From positions 1 to 18,982 of the forward strand of contig JBMYJR010000053.1 of NCBI GenBank assembly GCA_049594615.1: a stretch of 18,982 nucleotides of DNA, read 5' to 3'. Below are positions 1-7,948 of this stretch, piece after piece. The notes beneath the pieces are model-generated. The model saw nothing but the letters and a program-made list of their open reading frames with translations. It did not search any database and was not told the DNA's origin. Within the stretch, counting starts at the first letter, position 1, and each line of letters opens with the position of its first letter. The stretch comes from CAXPZW01 sp049594615. Its GTDB lineage: Bacteria > Bacteroidota > Bacteroidia > Flavobacteriales_D > Sanyastnellaceae. The position numbers and the translations under genes are program-made.

Positions 1-132
1 GTGTTTGTGAGCGACGCCCAAAACAACGACACCTTCTTGCCCGACCCGCGCACCGACTGGGACGCGGCCTCGGCGAGTGTGTTCTTCGGCGCACCCCGCC
101 GCTTCAATTTTTCATTGACTCTGAACCTCTAG
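1..132 (+). CDS. C-terminal end of an outer-membrane (probably TonB-dependent) receptor, 5' truncated by the window
   Basis: Frame 1 is open from the first base to a TAG at 130-132 and encodes 43 residues. The end, with FFGAPRRFNFSLTLNL, has alternating hydrophobic/polar residues and the Gly-x-Pro-Arg-x-Phe turn seen before the last beta strand of many Bacteroidetes TonB-dependent receptors. This is a family-style resemblance only: plug and barrel lie outside the window, so substrate and length are unknown. The next gene starts 10 bases after the stop on the same strand, so the two may be co-transcribed. Confidence 0.55.
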   Translation: MFVSDAQNNDTFLPDPRTDWDAASASVFFGAPRRFNFSLTLNL

Positions 133-142
133 AATACTTGTC

Positions 143-2317
143 ATGCGCAAACTGCTGACCCTCGCGGCCCTGGCCGCAACCTTGGGCACCGCTGCCCAAA
201 CCGACATCCTCGATGCCCGCACCAACTACAGCATTGGCGATACGATCACTGTAACCGGCATCATCACCTCAGGTGAGAGCTTCGGCTCGGTCCGATACCT
301 CCAAGACGAAACCGCGGGCATAGCCCTCTACCCGGGTACTACATGGGACGGCGTCACCCCCGAACCCGGCGACGAGGTCACCATTAACGGCGAGATCACC
401 GAGTTCAACGGCCTGCTTGAAATCGGACCGAACATTGTCTCAACGATGGTCAACTCCAGCGGCAACATGCTGCCCGAGCACCAACTGATTACCCCTGGAG
501 CCATGAATGAGTCCTTGGAATCTGAGCGTGCAGTTATAGAAGGCTGCACGTTTGACGCTGCGGGCAACGAGTTCTCAGGCAACACTTCGTACACCTTCTC
601 CAACGGCACCGAAACCGGCGAGATCTATGTGCGCAGCAGCAATTTCTTGGTCGGCGAAACGATTCCTTTTGGCGCCCAGGACCTGTTTGGCATCGTGTCG
701 CAGTTCTCCTCCACCGGGGACGACGGATACCAATTGCTCATCGAGGACCTCTCGGGCATCGTGTCGGCCTCGCCCATCAACATCATCTCCCCCATTGGCC
801 AAGACATGGTGACCACTTCGAGCTTTGAACTCACTTGGAGTACTGATGTCGACGGCGATTCGTTTGTGGAGTATGGCACCAGCCCCGATGCACTGGACGA
901 TGAGCTCTACAGCGCCGATCTCACCACCGACCACAGCCTCTCACTCGAAGGCCTGGATCCGGCTACGGTGTACTACGCACGCGTAACTTCCACCAATGTG
1001 GAAGGCAGTGCACAATCGAACGTGATTCCGTTCATCACCCGTTCGAACTCGTCAGGGGAGATCATCGCCTACTTCACCGGTCCAGTAGAGACTTCGGTGG
1101 CCACCATACAAGAGGCCATCTCCGTCGGTGCGGACATGAAAGACACCATTGCGGCGTACATCACCCGCGCGACCGAGACGTTGGATATCGCGGTCTACAA
1201 CATCAACGACCAAACCATCGTCAACGCCATCAACCAGGCGCACGACAACGGGGTGGCCATCCGCTACTTGGCCCACGGCCCCAACCTCAACGCGGGCATG
1301 GATCAATTCAACGACGACATCGAAACCTTCGAACGTCCCGATGACAGCGGCTCAGGCATGCACAACAAGTTTGTGGTGATTGACCGCGATTTGGAGGACA
1401 AAGCCTTCGTGCTCACCGGGTCCACCAACTTCACCACGACCTCCTTCACCAATAACCTGAACAATCTGATCATTTTCCAGGAGCAGTCGCTGGCGCGTGG
1501 ATTTACCTTGGAGTTTGAGGAGATGTGGGGCTCTTCTGCATTGGAGGCCGATGCGGATAACGCCAAATTCGGCGACGCCAAGACGTTCAATACCCCAGTG
1601 CAGTACTTCAGCGCTGACATCCCTGTGGAGGTATACTTCTCGCCCACTGACAACACGACTTACGCCATTGAGCGTACCATCCTTTCGACCGACGATGAAG
1701 CTAATTTTGCCACACTCGCCTTTACTCGGGATGATTTGCGTGATGCGTTGATTACCGTCCAAGATGACTTTTTCACTTTCGCCCGTGGCGTCATTGAGCA
1801 AACCAGTGATACAGGGGCAGAAGAGTACGTGAACCTGGTCGCGGCCGGGGTGGATGTGCTCGATCACGCTGCCATTCCAGGACAGATGCACCACAAGTAC
1901 GCCATCATCGATGCCAACGATCCCTCAGCAGATCCGCTTGTACTGACCGGTTCGCACAACTGGTCCAATTCGGCCGAGAACATCAACGACGAGAACACGG
2001 TGGTGGTGCACGACGCCAACATTGCCAACCAGTACTTCCAGGAATTCACCGCCATTGTGGACGCCGGCGACTTTGTGTTTGAGCAGAGTACGCCTTCGTT
2101 GGACGTATACCCCAACCCCACCAGCGACATGCTGCGCATCAACGGCATGGAAGGCACAGCCACAGTGCAAGTGGTGGATGCAGCAGGCCGCGTGGTGGTC
2201 GAAACCGTTTGGAATGCCGGGCAAGAAGTAGATGTGCGTTTGCTGCCCCAAGGAGCATACACCTTCACCCTCCAGCAGGCAGGGCAAGTGTGGTCTGCCG
2301 GCTTCATCAAGCGCTAA
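143..2317 (+). CDS. Secreted phospholipase D-like (HKD) phosphodiesterase with T9SS sorting domain
   Basis: The 724-residue protein starts with a signal peptide (residues 1-19, ending TAAQ). Residues about 20-115 and 115-210 look like OB-fold domains of the kind found in secreted bacterial nucleases. Residues about 211-303 look like a fibronectin type III domain. A PLD-type catalytic region covers about 304-650 with two HxKxxxxD motifs: H407-K409-D414 and H583-K585-D590, each followed by a Gly-Ser-x-Asn segment (TGSTNF, TGSHNW). The last 70 residues begin DVYPNPTSD, a typical type A T9SS C-terminal domain, so export across the outer membrane is expected. Two intact HKD motifs suggest an active phosphodiesterase made in one chain. 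OB domains suggest DNA as substrate (inference), but a phospholipid substrate cannot be excluded. It follows a receptor gene by 10 bp. Confidence 0.85.
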   Translation: MRKLLTLAALAATLGTAAQTDILDARTNYSIGDTITVTGIITSGESFGSVRYLQDETAGIALYPGTTWDGVTPEPGDEVTINGEITEFNGLLEIGPNIVSTMVNSSGNMLPEHQLITPGAMNESLESERAVIEGCTFDAAGNEFSGNTSYTFSNGTETGEIYVRSSNFLVGETIPFGAQDLFGIVSQFSSTGDDGYQLLIEDLSGIVSASPINIISPIGQDMVTTSSFELTWSTDVDGDSFVEYGTSPDALDDELYSADLTTDHSLSLEGLDPATVYYARVTSTNVEGSAQSNVIPFITRSNSSGEIIAYFTGPVETSVATIQEAISVGADMKDTIAAYITRATETLDIAVYNINDQTIVNAINQAHDNGVAIRYLAHGPNLNAGMDQFNDDIETFERPDDSGSGMHNKFVVIDRDLEDKAFVLTGSTNFTTTSFTNNLNNLIIFQEQSLARGFTLEFEEMWGSSALEADADNAKFGDAKTFNTPVQYFSADIPVEVYFSPTDNTTYAIERTILSTDDEANFATLAFTRDDLRDALITVQDDFFTFARGVIEQTSDTGAEEYVNLVAAGVDVLDHAAIPGQMHHKYAIIDANDPSADPLVLTGSHNWSNSAENINDENTVVVHDANIANQYFQEFTAIVDAGDFVFEQSTPSLDVYPNPTSDMLRINGMEGTATVQVVDAAGRVVVETVWNAGQEVDVRLLPQGAYTFTLQQAGQVWSAGFIKR

Positions 2318-2501
2318 TCATCAATTGGAAGCCAGCACGGTGAACGCCGCGCGGTGATGCGTTTCGTGGACCCGGTCTGTGCAGCTGGTGCCGTTTTGGC
2401 ATCCGTTGCGCAGCCGGGTCTCGACGTGTCCGCGCCGTTGTTAGCGCGTACAGTGAATACCGCGCGCAATCAGGCAATCTGCCGCAGCGCGTGTTCTGAC
2501 A
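2318..2501. repeat. Convergent intergenic spacer with a long nested inverted repeat
   Basis: This spacer lies between the stop codons of the PLD-like gene and gldH. The core is a foldback at 2369-2420. Bases 2369-2375 pair with 2414-2420 (GACCCGG/CCGGGTC), 2377-2385 pair with 2405-2413 (two G-U pairs), and 2387-2392 pair with 2398-2403 (one G-U), leaving a 5-nt loop. That is 22 pairs with one bulge and one mismatch. An outer arm, CGCGCGGT at 2348-2355, matches ACCGCGCG at 2459-2466. There is no T-run after the hairpin on either strand, so it is not a standard intrinsic terminator. No convincing gene was seen here. Confidence 0.6.
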
Positions 2502-2978
2502 CTATTCCACCGGCACCAAGCGGAAGCCCACGTCGTAAATGCCCGCGAGTTCATCGGTGCGCATGGCCTGTTGGATGGAGATCGAGTAGTCTCCAGCGAG
2601 CGGGAAGGCCTTTTTGCTCTTGGCTCCCCAGCGAATGCGGTTGTAATAGCGGCTTCCGGTACCCGAACCGTACCAGCGTCCTTGCGGATCAGCCAGCATG
2701 CATTCTACCGTGTCCAACGAGTGCTTGCCGTTGGGGAATTCCAGATCCACAAACAAAAAGATGTTACTGAAGGGGTACTCCTCTCCGTTGCGCAGGGTGA
2801 TGTAGAAATCGTACAAGCGCACCGTGTCTTGGGTGTCAAAATCAAACGTCACCGGTTTGCCGGAGGCCCAGTAGCCGCTGGGGATCTCTGTGGTGCCGTC
2901 AAACACCGCGTCGTCCGAGCAGCTCCAGAGCAGGCTGCAACCCACCAATGCGCCCAAGCACCAGACCAGCCGGCTCAT
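2502..2978 (-). CDS. gldH: Gliding motility lipoprotein GldH
   Basis: This is a 158-residue protein, the usual size for GldH. The N-terminus is a lipoprotein signal peptide with Cys at residue 20 (SLLWSC), so the mature protein should be lipid-anchored in the cell envelope. The body carries the family pattern: aromatic strand 'YDFYITLRN', then 'YPFSNIFLFVD', 'DTVECMLAD', a 'GRWYGSGTG' turn, and the C-terminal 'AGDYSISIQQAMR' and 'LAGIYDVGFRL' segments. GldH is one of the lipoproteins needed for gliding in flavobacteria; its exact role is unresolved. Its ATG overlaps the stop of ricT by 4 bases (ATGA at 2978-2975), which implies translational coupling. It is the last gene of the minus-strand cluster. 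Confidence 0.9.
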   Translation of the reverse strand: MSRLVWCLGALVGCSLLWSCSDDAVFDGTTEIPSGYWASGKPVTFDFDTQDTVRLYDFYITLRNGEEYPFSNIFLFVDLEFPNGKHSLDTVECMLADPQGRWYGSGTGSRYYNRIRWGAKSKKAFPLAGDYSISIQQAMRTDELAGIYDVGFRLVPVE

Positions 2979-4327
2979 GACTTGGTTTGGGGTTTGGAGC
3001 CGCCACCGCCGCCGCTGTTGTTGCCACCTTTGCCACGTCCGCGTCCGCGACCTCGGCCACGTCCGCGGTTGCCGCCGCTGGAGTTGCCTTCGCCTTTGGG
3101 GGTGTTGCCACCGGATTTGCGCTGGCCGCCGCCTTTGCTTTGGCCGCCCTTGTTTTGGGTGCCTTTGGCGCCTCCGCTGTTTCCGCTTCCGCCTCGGCGC
3201 GGTTTGCCTCCGCTGCGTCCACGGCGTCGGCTCGGTTTTTTCTTGTCAAAACGGGTCAGGTCGTCTTGGCCCACTACGTTGGCGTAATCGGGCTCTTCCA
3301 CCACCACCAAGTGCGCGTCTTGGAAGTCTTCCAAGGCGTCGGGCACCTCGCCGTTTTTGTTCATCTCCAAGATCTCCTTCACGCGTTCCACGTCCAACGG
3401 CACGGGCGAACCCCCGATTTGGTCGGCGTAAATAAAGTACATCACGCGTTTGAAAATGTCGGTCTTGAAGTGGAAGGCGCGGCCCTTGCCGGTCTTGAGC
3501 TTGGTGTTGGGCGAAGGGAATTCCTTGATGCCTTCCAAGTATTGGTCCAGTTCGTAGTTGAGGCAGCACTTGAGCTTGCCGCATTGCCCGGCCAATTTGG
3601 TGGGGTTGAGTGCCAGCTGCTGGTAACGCGCCGCAGAGGTGGACACCGAACGGAAGTCGGTCAACCACGTGCTGCAGCACAGCTCGCGCCCGCACGACCC
3701 AATGCCGCCCAAACGGCCCGCCTCTTGGCGCATCCCGATTTGACGCATCTCGATGCGCACCTTGAAGGCGTCGGCGAGTTTGCGGATGAGTTCGCGGAAG
3801 TCCACACGCCCTTCGGCGGTGTAATAGAAGGTGGCCTTGGCGTTGTCGCCTTGGTATTCGACGTCGGAGATTTTCATCTCCAAGCCCAAATCACGTGCAA
3901 GCACACGTGCTTGGAGCATGGTGTCTGCTTCGGACTGACGCGCGGTTTGCCAGCGTTCGATGTCTTCTTCGGTGGCTTTGCGCTTGATCTTTTTGATCTC
4001 GTGGTTGTCCTTGACGTTTCGGCGTTGTAACTGGATGCGTACGAGTTCTCCGGTGAGGGAAACCACGCCCACATCCGTTCCCGGATCGGCGTTTACACAG
4101 ACCACATCGCCCACTTGGAGTTCCAATTCGGGGGAGGTGCGGTAAAATCCTTTGCGACTATTCTTGAAGCGAACTTCAATGACGTCGAATGGCTTTTGGC
4201 CCAGGGGCAATTCCATGCCGGCCAGCCAATCGAATACTTCCAGTTTGTTACAGCCGCTTACGCCACAATTGCCGTTGTTTTTACAACCGGCAGGAGTGCC
4301 TCCTGAGGCACAGTTGCTACATCCCAT
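2975..4327 (-). CDS. ricT: RicT/YaaT-type PSP1 domain protein with a Gly/Arg-rich C-terminal tail
   Basis: The protein has 450 residues. A short Cys-rich N-terminus (C3, C6, C15, C21, C26) precedes the PSP1-type core, about residues 45-300. That core contains the conserved cysteines C212, C217, C218 (GSCGRELCC) and C249, C254, C255 (QCGKLKCCLNYE). In Bacillus subtilis, RicT works with RicA and RicF in a complex that carries Fe-S clusters and influences RNase Y-dependent RNA processing; no RicA/RicF partner is visible here. From about residue 363 to 450 the chain is low complexity: basic, Gly/Ser/Arg/Lys-rich, including an (RG)n run near the end, suggesting RNA binding by a disordered tail (inference). 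It starts 54 bp downstream of holB and overlaps gldH by 4 bp. The upstream element TACATTTG at 4359-4352 may be its own promoter. Confidence 0.88.
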   Translation of the reverse strand: MGCSNCASGGTPAGCKNNGNCGVSGCNKLEVFDWLAGMELPLGQKPFDVIEVRFKNSRKGFYRTSPELELQVGDVVCVNADPGTDVGVVSLTGELVRIQLQRRNVKDNHEIKKIKRKATEEDIERWQTARQSEADTMLQARVLARDLGLEMKISDVEYQGDNAKATFYYTAEGRVDFRELIRKLADAFKVRIEMRQIGMRQEAGRLGGIGSCGRELCCSTWLTDFRSVSTSAARYQQLALNPTKLAGQCGKLKCCLNYELDQYLEGIKEFPSPNTKLKTGKGRAFHFKTDIFKRVMYFIYADQIGGSPVPLDVERVKEILEMNKNGEVPDALEDFQDAHLVVVEEPDYANVVGQDDLTRFDKKKPSRRRGRSGGKPRRGGSGNSGGAKGTQNKGGQSKGGGQRKSGGNTPKGEGNSSGGNRGRGRGRGRGRGKGGNNSGGGGGSKPQTKS

Positions 4328-4351
4328 GGTTGGCTGTTGAAGGGGTTCTTA

Positions 4352-4359
4352 CAAATGTA
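4352..4359 (-). promoter_or_regulatory. Candidate internal promoter (-7 box) for ricT-gldH
   Basis: Read on the minus strand these bases are TACATTTG, a full match to the Bacteroidetes -7 consensus TAnnTTTG. It lies in the 54-bp gap between holB and ricT and would start transcripts about 20 nt before the ricT ATG. I do not see a clear TTG box 19-21 nt upstream, so the call rests on the -7 element alone. Confidence 0.4.
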
Positions 4360-4381
4360 ACAAACGCACCCCCGGCTCGGA

Positions 4382-5506
4382 TTATGCGTGCAGCAACTTG
4401 TTCACTTGGAGTGACAAATCAAGCAGGGTCAGCTTGGCGTAGGTGTTGCGGCCCACGTCATAGTGCGCGCGTTCAATTTGCTCGGTGAGCTCGATGACGT
4501 TTTTGTCGTTGATGAAGGGTGCAAAACGCTGCGCAAAGGCGCGTTCAGCGCGGGTGAAGCGCGAGAGTTGGTCACCGGCGTAATTCATCACAATGCACTG
4601 GCGCACCATGTGCAGTGCGTATTCCAGGAATTCCTTGATGGTCTCGCGGCCGTCGCTGTGCAAGGCGTCCGAGAAGGTGACCAGCTGGGGCACGTCCAAC
4701 TGGTAGCATTTGCGCATCCAATCCATGAAGCGCTCGCTCATGGGGTTTTCGCTGGAGCGCTTGGCCAGGGTGTAGGCCTTGAAGTAGTTCCCGTCCGAAA
4801 CGTTGGCAATCTCTTCGGCCATTTCTGGCTTGGTCACACCCAAATGGGTGATTACCGCGCTGGCCATGGCCTCGTCACTCAGGGCGGGCACCTTGGTCAT
4901 TTGGGTGCGCGAAAGGATGGTGGAAATGACCTGTTCGGGTTGGTGCGAGACGAGCAAAAAGAGACTGTTGGGCGGCGGCTCCTCTATGGTCTTGAGCAGC
5001 TTGTTGGCGCACGCAATGTTCATCAACTCAGGCATCCAGAGGATCAAAAACTTGAAGCCCCCCTCGTAGCTGGTGAGCGAAAACTTGTGGACGATCTTCT
5101 CGGCCTCGGCCACCCCGATGGTCAGCTGCTTGTTTTCGGAGTTGAGCTGCTGTTGCCAATGTCCAAAATCGAAGTAGCCAAACTCGGTGACCATTCTGCG
5201 CCACTCTTCAAGGTAGTCCTCGCTGGTGGCGGTTTTGTTGTTCTTGCGCGAGAGGTGGGGGAAGGAAAAATGCAAGTCCGGGTGCTGCAGCGAGTTGAAC
5301 TTCTTACACGTGGGGCACATGCCGCAGCTGTCGGTGTCGGTGCGGTTGGGGCACGACAGGTAGCGTGCAAACGCCAAGGCCAACCCAAAGTTTCCGCTGC
5401 CGTGCGGCCCGTGGAAGAGCTGGGCATGGCTGATGCGGTTTTCTTGGGCGCTTTGGATCAAACGCGCTTTGATGTTGTCGTGGCCGATGACGTCGCGAAA
5501 CAGCAT
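4382..5506 (-). CDS. holB: DNA polymerase III subunit delta' (clamp loader)
   Basis: The 374-residue protein starts MLFRDVIGHD, typical of AAA+ clamp-loader subunits ('F.dviGh..i...L'). The P-loop position reads GPHGSGN (residues 33-39): the Walker A lysine is Asn, as expected for a delta' subunit that does not bind ATP productively. A zinc-binding cysteine set follows at C52, C61, C64 and C67. Residues 199-201 are SRT where the family carries the SRC arginine-finger motif; Arg200 is kept. 'NKLLKTIEEPPPN' (about 168-180) is another family hallmark. Its role is loading the sliding clamp at replication forks in the cytoplasm. It begins 24 bp after the receptor gene's stop and has a TACTTTCG promoter-like box just before the ATG. 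Confidence 0.9.
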   Translation of the reverse strand: MLFRDVIGHDNIKARLIQSAQENRISHAQLFHGPHGSGNFGLALAFARYLSCPNRTDTDSCGMCPTCKKFNSLQHPDLHFSFPHLSRKNNKTATSEDYLEEWRRMVTEFGYFDFGHWQQQLNSENKQLTIGVAEAEKIVHKFSLTSYEGGFKFLILWMPELMNIACANKLLKTIEEPPPNSLFLLVSHQPEQVISTILSRTQMTKVPALSDEAMASAVITHLGVTKPEMAEEIANVSDGNYFKAYTLAKRSSENPMSERFMDWMRKCYQLDVPQLVTFSDALHSDGRETIKEFLEYALHMVRQCIVMNYAGDQLSRFTRAERAFAQRFAPFINDKNVIELTEQIERAHYDVGRNTYAKLTLLDLSLQVNKLLHA

Positions 5507-5510
5507 GTTG

Positions 5511-5518
5511 CGAAAGTA
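5511..5518 (-). promoter_or_regulatory. Candidate promoter -7 box immediately before holB
   Basis: On the minus strand the sequence is TACTTTCG followed by CAAC and then the holB ATG at 5506. It matches TAnnTTTG at all but one position. Transcription would start at or within a few bases of the start codon, giving a leaderless or nearly leaderless mRNA. The same arrangement precedes the genes at 9301 and 9696. No clear TTG box is seen at the expected distance. Confidence 0.35.
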
Positions 5519-5530
5519 GGCAAAGGCCGG

Positions 5531-7948
5531 TCAGAACGTGGCACGCAGCCCCAGGATGAGGTTGCGACCCGGTGCTGAGATGCCCGAGGCAAAGGTGCGG
5601 TAGTGCACATCGAGGATGTTCTCGAGGCCAAATTGGGCTTGCAAGGTGCGGCTGATGAAGTAGGTGGCGTTCAGGTTGAGGGTCCACCAGGCGGGCACGC
5701 CGTCCGCAAGCGCTGCATCCGCGTTGTCGGTGCCTCCGGGGGCGTAGCGGTCGATGGATTTGGCGCCATTGTAAAGCACCGAAAGCTCACCCATGAAGCC
5801 GTCGTAGCTGTAATTCATCCCGGCCGAGGCGAACACCGGTGGGATGTGCGCGAGGGGCACGTTGGATTCGGTCTCCTGTCCGTAAGTGAAGTTGTAGCGG
5901 GCGTAGCAGTTCCAGCGGTCGGTGAGCTCGGCGCTGAATCCAACAAAGTAGCCGTAGACATGCGCTTGAGAGGCGTTCTGGTTGGTTTGGATGCGCGCCA
6001 CGGCACCTTCCACCTCGATCGAGTCTTGGCCGTTCAGGGTGGTGTTTCGGGCCACAATGGCATCGCGCAGCAAGGTGTAAAAGCCGGTCAGTGCGATTTG
6101 CGCGCGGCCACCCATGAGTGATTTTTCCAAGGTCAACTCGCCGTTGTAAGCGTACTCTGGACCGAGCTGGTCGGTAGGGATGAGGGCAAAGCCGTCGTTC
6201 TCGCGCACCTTGCCCACGTCGTCCACGTTTGGTAGACGGAAGGCGTTGCCCACCACAGCGGCCACTTTCCAGGTTTTGGCCGGGCGGTAAATCAATCCGA
6301 GGCTACCGGTGAGTGCGTTACGGCTCAGGTTGACGGCGTCAAACGGCAAGGTGTAGAAGGGGTTCTCATCGAAGGCCGCGCGCAGACGTCCTGCGGTATA
6401 CCGCGCTCCTGCCTTGAGATCGGTTTTTTCGCCGAGGCTGCGTTTGAGTCCAAAATAGGCGGCGGCCGAGCTCAGGCTGCTGCCGCCGTTGGGGTAACGG
6501 GTGGCTACTTCGCCTCGTTCGCGTGAACCCAGGATTTCGCTCCACGCAGAACTGGTCACATCGTTGTGCACCAGCTCTACGCCGTAGTTGAAGTGGGTGA
6601 GTGAGCCCAAATTGCGTTCAAAGTCTGCGTTGAGGCTGTAGACCCACACGTCCTCGTCTTGGACTTCACGGGCAGTTTGGCCAAAACGGCGCTTGATGCG
6701 GGTTTCGTCAATGCGCTGGTAGGCCCCGGTGATGATGGCCGAGTTGTACAGCGCGGTGGTGTCGGTGATCACGCTCTGCAGCGAGAAGAACACGCGTTGC
6801 TGCGGACCGTAGTACCATTCTGCCCAACGCGGCACACCTCCACGGATGTCACTGAGTTGATCGTAACGCGGGATGTTGGAGGAGGTGCTGTATTGGAAGT
6901 TGGCCTTCCAGCTCACCGTGTTGCTGGCGCGCAGCAGGATCTTTTGGGTGAAGTCGAGTTGGTCGTACCCGGTGCCCACTTGGAGCTCGGGGTCTTCGTT
7001 TTCTGCGATGACATCACTCCGGGACTCCGGGTCATAGGCCCCGTACACCGGCAACAGGCCCCAGGTTTCATCCCCGTGGCGGCGGTTGGAACCCATGCGC
7101 AAATCGCCGTACTCGCTGCGGGTAACCGAGGTCAAAAAACCCAAACGTTCGTAGCCCACAGCTACGTCGGCGTGGAAGGTTTTTTCTTGGTTGGCCGAGG
7201 AGATGCGCGCCAGCAAATTGCCGGTGGCTTCGTTGGAACCGCGCTGCTCGCCCAAGAGCGGATCACGTGTGCGGTAGTGCACCACCCCACCCAAGGCATC
7301 CGAGCCATACGCCACCGAACTCGGCCCAAACACCACCTCTACCTGTTTGAGAATCAACGGGTCTAACGTGATGGCGTTCTGCAAGTGACCCGAGCGGTAA
7401 ATGGCGTTGTTCATGCGCACCCCGTCCACGACCAGCAGCACCTTGTTGGCTTCAAACCCCCGTAACACGGGGCTTCCACCTCCCATTTGGGATTTTTGGA
7501 CAAAGACGTTGCCGGCTTGGCTGAGCAGGTCGGCACTGGTTTGGGGGTTCTTGAGGCGGATGGCCCCGGCATCAATCACATCGATTTTGTTGGGCAGTTC
7601 GCTGAGGCGTTCGCTGCGGCCGTAAACGGTGATTTCAGGCCCGCCGTCGAAGGTGATGAGCTCTACTGCCAGGTAAATATCACGGCCGTCCACCTGCCCG
7701 GGCAGCACAAAGGCACCGCGGTGTTGGAACTCGTCGATGTACAGGGTGTCGGTGGGCAGGTAGTTGGTGGGGACCAGTTTGCCGTTGTAGTCCGAGACGT
7801 CGATCGTGCCGTTGCGTAAGTTGGTGGCCACCGCGCCGTGAACCGGTTCGCGGGTTTGTTGGTCCAAAAGCACAATGTGCTGTGCAGCAAGTGCTTGAGA
7901 AAACAGTACGGCCCACATGAGCAGGCGCGCAGCACGGAGGTTAGGCAT
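5531..7948 (-). CDS. TonB-dependent outer-membrane receptor
   Basis: I chose the ATG at 7948 because it gives a clean signal peptide (MPNLRAARLLMWAVLFSQAL, cut near A22/Q23); an in-frame ATG at 7972 would add eight polar residues. The mature 805-residue precursor has a short carboxypeptidase-regulatory-like domain (about 23-100), a plug domain (about 105-225; 'LPNKIDVIDAGAI', 'GGGSPVLRGFEANKVLLVVD', 'GPSSVAYGSDALGGVVHYRT') and a long beta-barrel ending in Phe (RATF), as outer-membrane proteins do. The plug's GSDALGGV...RTRDP stretch resembles heme/hemoglobin and siderophore receptors, but the ligand is not decidable from sequence alone. The gene overlaps the end of recO by 8 bp and is followed by holB after 24 bp. 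A receptor right after recO is, as far as I recall, a recurring Bacteroidetes arrangement. Confidence 0.88.
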   Translation of the reverse strand: MPNLRAARLLMWAVLFSQALAAQHIVLLDQQTREPVHGAVATNLRNGTIDVSDYNGKLVPTNYLPTDTLYIDEFQHRGAFVLPGQVDGRDIYLAVELITFDGGPEITVYGRSERLSELPNKIDVIDAGAIRLKNPQTSADLLSQAGNVFVQKSQMGGGSPVLRGFEANKVLLVVDGVRMNNAIYRSGHLQNAITLDPLILKQVEVVFGPSSVAYGSDALGGVVHYRTRDPLLGEQRGSNEATGNLLARISSANQEKTFHADVAVGYERLGFLTSVTRSEYGDLRMGSNRRHGDETWGLLPVYGAYDPESRSDVIAENEDPELQVGTGYDQLDFTQKILLRASNTVSWKANFQYSTSSNIPRYDQLSDIRGGVPRWAEWYYGPQQRVFFSLQSVITDTTALYNSAIITGAYQRIDETRIKRRFGQTAREVQDEDVWVYSLNADFERNLGSLTHFNYGVELVHNDVTSSAWSEILGSRERGEVATRYPNGGSSLSSAAAYFGLKRSLGEKTDLKAGARYTAGRLRAAFDENPFYTLPFDAVNLSRNALTGSLGLIYRPAKTWKVAAVVGNAFRLPNVDDVGKVRENDGFALIPTDQLGPEYAYNGELTLEKSLMGGRAQIALTGFYTLLRDAIVARNTTLNGQDSIEVEGAVARIQTNQNASQAHVYGYFVGFSAELTDRWNCYARYNFTYGQETESNVPLAHIPPVFASAGMNYSYDGFMGELSVLYNGAKSIDRYAPGGTDNADAALADGVPAWWTLNLNATYFISRTLQAQFGLENILDVHYRTFASGISAPGRNLILGLRATF

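Noticed and set aside
2987..4030. A 347-codon plus-strand ORF opposite ricT
   Set aside because: Its Ala-rich start is the mirror of the Gly/Arg tail of RicT and the rest has no family features. The RicT frame carries the conserved cysteines.
4463..5578. A 371-codon plus-strand ORF opposite holB
   Set aside because: It is antisense to a clear delta' gene; long antisense frames are expected in GC-rich DNA with this codon use.
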